A stretch of 64,000 nt of DNA from Sutcliffiella horikoshii (lineage in GTDB: Bacteria; Bacillota; Bacilli; Bacillales; Bacillaceae_I). The stretch spans positions 2,770,001 through 2,834,000 of the forward strand of contig NZ_CP082918.1 of NCBI RefSeq assembly GCF_019931755.1, written 5' to 3'. The notes beneath the pieces were generated by a model. It did not search any database and had not been told where the DNA came from. It was given only the letters and a program-made list of their open reading frames with translations. A program made the translations under genes and the position numbers. This document shows positions 60,800-64,000 of the stretch, piece by piece; position 1 is the first letter of the stretch, and each line of letters opens with the position of its first letter.

Positions 60800-62923
60800 T
60801 TATTTATCTTTATCTTTTACCTCTAGAAGCCTCAAACTATTTAACGTCACAAGCAGTGTTGCTCCCATATCTGCAAAGATCGCAATCCATAAGGTGAGCC
60901 AGCCTGGAATCACCAGCAGAAGCGCCAAAATCTTCAGCCCCAACGAGAAAGCAATATTCTGCTTGATGATAGTCAATGCTTTCCGGCTTAGTCTGATGGT
61001 GAACGGAAGTTTGCGCAGGTCATCTCCCATCAATGCTACATCTGCTGTTTCCAGCGCGGTATCGGTTCCCGCTCCTCCCATTGCCACTCCCACTGAGGAA
61101 GCTGCAAGGGCAGGCGCATCGTTAATACCGTCCCCCACCATCATTATGCTATCGTGCTTTTCACGTAAATCTTTGATATATCGAAGCTTATCTTCCGGCA
61201 GCAGGCTGGATTTAACATGGTCTATCTCCACCTCGTGTCCTATTGCTTCGGCAGTCCTATCGTTATCTCCTGTAAGCATGTATAAGTGAGGGATACCCAT
61301 TTCCTTCAGGTTCTTCACGCTGGAGGCACTACTTTCTCTTATCTCATCGCGGATCCCAAGAACACCCAAGATCCTGTCAGAAGTCCCGACTACAATCACT
61401 GTTTTTCCTGCATTCTGTAAGAGATGGATACTTTCGGCCAGCCCTTCCACTTTCGGATGCTTTTGACTCAAGAACCAATTCGGACTTCCTGCCTGATAAA
61501 GAGTACCATTTATAGACCCTTTTATCCCTTTACCTGCAACAGATTCAAAATGTTCCATAGTATAATCATTAACAGCTACTCCAACCTCTTCCGCTTTTTG
61601 AAGAATGGCTGAAGCTAATGGATGGGTGGAACCACCTTCAAGTGTTGCAATGATTCTTAACAATTCTTCCTCTTTTAAATGAAAGGCCTGAACATCTGTC
61701 ACTTCTGGTGCGCCTCGAGTTAAAGTCCCAGTCTTATCAAAAGCAATTGCCTTGATTCGACCCACTTCTTCAAGGAAAACACCACCCTTGATAAGGACTC
61801 CATTTCGAGCTGCATTCCCTATTGCTGTCACAATGGCAATCGGAGTGGAAATAACAAGTGCACATGGGCAACCTACAACGAGAACCGCAAGGCCTTGATA
61901 GATCCAAGTATTCCAATCCAATCCCATGAACAGTGGAGGGACTGTAGCTACGAGAAAAGCAATAACAATGATTAGCGGTGTATAATATTTCGCGAACTTA
62001 TCCACAAATGCCTGAGAAGGTGCCCTTTCCGCTTGAGCCTCTTCGACTAGATGAATGATTTTAGAGATGGTTGTGTCCTCGACCCTCTTGGTGACTTCCA
62101 CTTCCAACAGTCCATCTTCATTAAAGGTTCCTGCAAATACCTCATCATTCACGCCTTTAGATACAGGAATACTCTCCCCTGTAATCGCAGCTTCACTGAT
62201 AGATGCTCCACCTTTGATAATGATGCCGTCCATTGCGATTTTTTGCCCTGGTTTTACAACCATCCGGTCGCCTATCTGAACATCTTTAACAGAAATCTGT
62301 TTTTCAATTCCTTCTATTAATATAGTCGCTTGTTTAGGAGAAACATTCATTAGCGAGCGAATCGAAGCTCGTGCTTTTTCCATCGAATAAGATTCCAAAG
62401 CTTCGCTGATTGCGAAAAGAATGACGACAGTGGCACCCTCTCCCCATTCTCCGATTATTGCGGCTCCAATTATGGCAATAGTCATGAGGGTCTTCATGTC
62501 AAATTGAAGCCTAATCAGATTATTAAGTCCAGTGAAGAACAGTCTGTAACCGCCTATTACAATGGAAGCAGCGAAAAGAATAATGGTAGATATATGATCT
62601 TCTCCTTGCTGAAAAAATGCTACCCAGCCTGCGACAAGAAAAAGGAATGAGAGAAGGACGGTCGCATGTTTCCGATAAAAGGGAACAGGCGGTTCTTCCG
62701 GTAGATCCTCTTTTTCTGAAGAGACCTTCAGTTTGTCAAACGCCCCTGCTTTTTCTATATCAGTGATGCTTGCAGATCCACTAACAGAAATTTTAGATGC
62801 ACCGAAGTTAACTCTTGCTTCTGTTACACCTTCTATCTTTTTAACATTATTCTCGAATTTTTGAGCGCAGTTTGCACAAGTTAATCCTTGAATGCGGTAA
62901 GTTTGCTCCACTTTATTTTTCAC
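60800..62923 (-). CDS. cadA: Zn/Cd/Pb/Co-exporting P1B-type ATPase CadA
   Basis: A 707-residue heavy-metal efflux ATPase. A heavy-metal-associated domain with GLTCANCAQ is at residues 13-21. Helices follow from about 90, with ITGESIPV (A-domain), the intramembrane [12 protein letters not shown] near 350, the phosphorylated Asp in [10 protein letters not shown] near 390, HPLASAIL and [11 protein letters not shown]. The CPC plus N-terminal CxxC type fits the Zn/Cd group. It starts at a GTG with GAGGTGAAGA upstream and overlaps cadC by 11 bp. Expected to respond to CadC. Confidence 0.94.
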   Translation of the reverse strand: MKNKVEQTYRIQGLTCANCAQKFENNVKKIEGVTEARVNFGASKISVSGSASITDIEKAGAFDKLKVSSEKEDLPEEPPVPFYRKHATVLLSFLFLVAGWVAFFQQGEDHISTIILFAASIVIGGYRLFFTGLNNLIRLQFDMKTLMTIAIIGAAIIGEWGEGATVVILFAISEALESYSMEKARASIRSLMNVSPKQATILIEGIEKQISVKDVQIGDRMVVKPGQKIAMDGIIIKGGASISEAAITGESIPVSKGVNDEVFAGTFNEDGLLEVEVTKRVEDTTISKIIHLVEEAQAERAPSQAFVDKFAKYYTPLIIVIAFLVATVPPLFMGLDWNTWIYQGLAVLVVGCPCALVISTPIAIVTAIGNAARNGVLIKGGVFLEEVGRIKAIAFDKTGTLTRGAPEVTDVQAFHLKEEELLRIIATLEGGSTHPLASAILQKAEEVGVAVNDYTMEHFESVAGKGIKGSINGTLYQAGSPNWFLSQKHPKVEGLAESIHLLQNAGKTVIVVGTSDRILGVLGIRDEIRESSASSVKNLKEMGIPHLYMLTGDNDRTAEAIGHEVEIDHVKSSLLPEDKLRYIKDLREKHDSIMMVGDGINDAPALAASSVGVAMGGAGTDTALETADVALMGDDLRKLPFTIRLSRKALTIIKQNIAFSLGLKILALLLVIPGWLTLWIAIFADMGATLLVTLNSLRLLEVKDKDK

Positions 62924-63308
62924 GTGTCTTCACCTCTTTTTGATGGGTAAAGGCAATATCAATTAATTGTCTGACATGATCATCATCCAAGGAATAATAT
63001 ACAAGCTTTCCTTCTTTTCTGAACTTTGCCAATCCGAGATCCCTTAACAGTCTAAGATGATGGGAAGCCGTTGCGACGGTGGATTCCGTAATGGTTGCAA
63101 CATCATGCACACAGAGTTCCTCGGCTAAATTTAACGCCTGCGCTATTTTCAACCTCGTTGGATCAGACAGCGCCCGGTATATCTTTGCCACATCATTTGT
63201 CATCGCTTCATCTATTTGTTTCTTCACATTTTTCACTTTTGTTTCATTTGCACATTCTTCTTGACACTGTTGCACGGTCAAAACTTCTGAATTAGACTTG
63301 ATCGACAT
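62913..63308 (-). CDS. cadC: ArsR/SmtB-family metal-sensing repressor CadC
   Basis: A 131-residue winged-helix repressor. The cysteines are in [10 protein letters not shown] near 14-19 and in the alpha-3 motif ELCVHDVA near residue 65, together the CadC metal site for Cd/Pb/Zn. The DNA-recognition helix is [16 protein letters not shown] near 83-98. Binding of metal releases the operator upstream. It overlaps cadA, forming the classic cadCA operon. Confidence 0.93.
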   Translation of the reverse strand: MSIKSNSEVLTVQQCQEECANETKVKNVKKQIDEAMTNDVAKIYRALSDPTRLKIAQALNLAEELCVHDVATITESTVATASHHLRLLRDLGLAKFRKEGKLVYYSLDDDHVRQLIDIAFTHQKEVKTREK

Positions 63309-63325
63309 AAAAGGCTCCCCTTTAC

Positions 63326-63345
63326 ATTCAAACGTTCATTTGAAT
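63326..63345 (-). promoter_or_regulatory. CadC operator
   Basis: Palindrome ATTCAAATGAACGTTTGAAT (ATTCAAA - 6 bp - TTTGAAT) lies between the cadC -10 and start codon, covering the transcription start. The form matches ArsR/CadC operators. Confidence 0.8.
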
Positions 63346-63348
63346 ATT

Positions 63349-63378
63349 AGTATATGCCAATCTAGCTAAAATAGTCAA
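63349..63378 (-). promoter_or_regulatory. SigA promoter of cadCA
   Basis: Minus-strand TTGACT - 18 bp - TATACT directly upstream of the operator. Confidence 0.75.
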
Positions 63379-63393
63379 TACATTCAACCTGAT

Positions 63394-64000
63394 TCAGATA
63401 AGATAAAACAAGAACCCAGAAATGGTGGACATACTTATGACAGAAACAACAAATGCCACCACCAGTTTTTTCTTAAAAATGCTATTCAATAATGCGACTT
63501 CAGGCAGACTCGCCCCAGCTGAACTGATAAGCAATGCCATCACAGGTCCCAAGGCCATTCCTTTGGCTATCATCATCTGAGATATGGGAATCATTGTAGA
63601 AAGTCTGATGTACAAAGGAATCCCGATAATTGCAGCGATTGGCACGAGCCACCAATTGTCTCCTCCGAGATATTGTGTGATAAAGGACGTTGGTACCGCT
63701 CCATGTATTAGTGCACCGATTGCTGCGCCAAATAGTAAGAAAGGATAAACGGTTTTCATAAGCGTAAGCGTTTCTGCAACGGACCTTTTTAGATCAATTC
63801 CTTTGTTCTCCGGCTGATAATTTTTCAGCAGTACATTTTTCAATTGCTTCTCAAAACCAAACTTAGCTAGCGACAACCCAATTATTATGGAGAGAACAGT
63901 CGTGGTAAGGGTATAGATAAGTGCCACCTTCCACCCAAGTAATGCTGTCATAATAGTTAGGATGGTCGGATCGAGTACAGGCGATGCAAAAAGAAAAACC
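63394..64000 (-). CDS. YraQ/DUF318-type permease, 3' part
   Basis: The gene runs off the right edge; about 202 codons are visible. Several helices (ALIYTLTTTVLSIIIGLSLA, YPFLLFGAAIGALIHGAVP, LVVAFVVSVISMSTISGF) and the family segments FASPVLDPTIL upstream of an internal ATG and MALLISSAGASLPEVALL identify a permease of the DUF318/YraQ group. Such proteins are often next to ArsR-type regulators and have been linked to arsenic or metal transport. It ends 16 bp upstream of the cadC promoter on the same strand. Confidence 0.87.
   Translation of the reverse strand, partial: VFLFASPVLDPTILTIMTALLGWKVALIYTLTTTVLSIIIGLSLAKFGFEKQLKNVLLKNYQPENKGIDLKRSVAETLTLMKTVYPFLLFGAAIGALIHGAVPTSFITQYLGGDNWWLVPIAAIIGIPLYIRLSTMIPISQMMIAKGMALGPVMALLISSAGASLPEVALLNSIFKKKLVVAFVVSVISMSTISGFLFYLI

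Overview
The window is chromosomal DNA from a low-GC, endospore-forming Bacillaceae (Bacillus sensu lato). The evidence is the strong AGGAGG ribosome binding sites, SigA and SigB promoters, intrinsic terminators after most genes, a comG competence operon, a GerA-family spore germination protein, PTS HPr with the regulatory Ser46, and a gene order largely collinear with the yqg-yqh region of Bacillus subtilis (rpmG, yqgN, yqgO, yqgP, yqgQ, glcK, yqgS to yqgX, DUF2626, mgsR, comGA-GG, yqzE, yqhG/yqhH, gcvT). The species cannot be fixed from the sequence alone.

Layout. 1-3.3 kb: start of gcvT with its tandem glycine riboswitch, divergent from yqhH-yqhG. 3.3-9.4 kb: an accessory stretch (DUF5658 membrane protein, a 51-bp repeat array, small zinc protein, AraC regulator, a four-gene Nudix/methyltransferase/GNAT operon, aminopeptidase AmpS). 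9.5-12.1 kb: ptsHI, preceded by a GlcT-type antiterminator/terminator leader but with no ptsG. 12-17.2 kb: yqzE, aroK, DUF2642 and the complete comGA-GG operon. 17.4-28 kb: a complete dppABCDE-ykfABCD murein/dipeptide uptake and recycling locus with a CodY-like box, ending in a cytosolic beta-lactamase-fold serine hydrolase. 28-37.2 kb: stress protein YfkM, an orphan lysine/ornithine N-hydroxylase, a PAS histidine kinase, a small SigB-controlled membrane protein, a TolB-like propeller, an intact IS3-family element, a second MurG, and a YvrJ/DUF2922/DUF1659 trio. 37.3-56.5 kb: the conserved yqg block, with insertions (GerA-family protein, chemotaxis receptor, lactate dehydrogenase, DUF92 protein). 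56.5-60.5 kb: a sugar nucleotidyltransferase plus DUF4912-glycosyltransferase pair, and a DUF6115/MltG-like pair. 60.8-64 kb: cadCA cation efflux with operator, and a truncated permease.

How the genes work together. Murein-derived peptides enter through DppBCDE, or through YkfD paired with those permeases. They are cut by DppA, YkfA and YkfC and epimerised by YkfB; YqgT supplies a further murein peptidase. ComG genes build the DNA-uptake pseudopilus. HPr/EI and GlcK belong to sugar uptake and phosphorylation.

The most unusual content is intergenic. Four sequence-unrelated short tandem arrays have unit lengths near whole numbers of helical turns (51, 21, 52 and 20-21 bp), and two of them share the same hairpin-plus-spacer geometry. 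Five copies of a GC-rich palindromic element are dispersed: one sits inside the leader between a SigB promoter and yfkM, one separates dppD from dppE, and one is split by an IS150-type insertion with a 4-bp target duplication.
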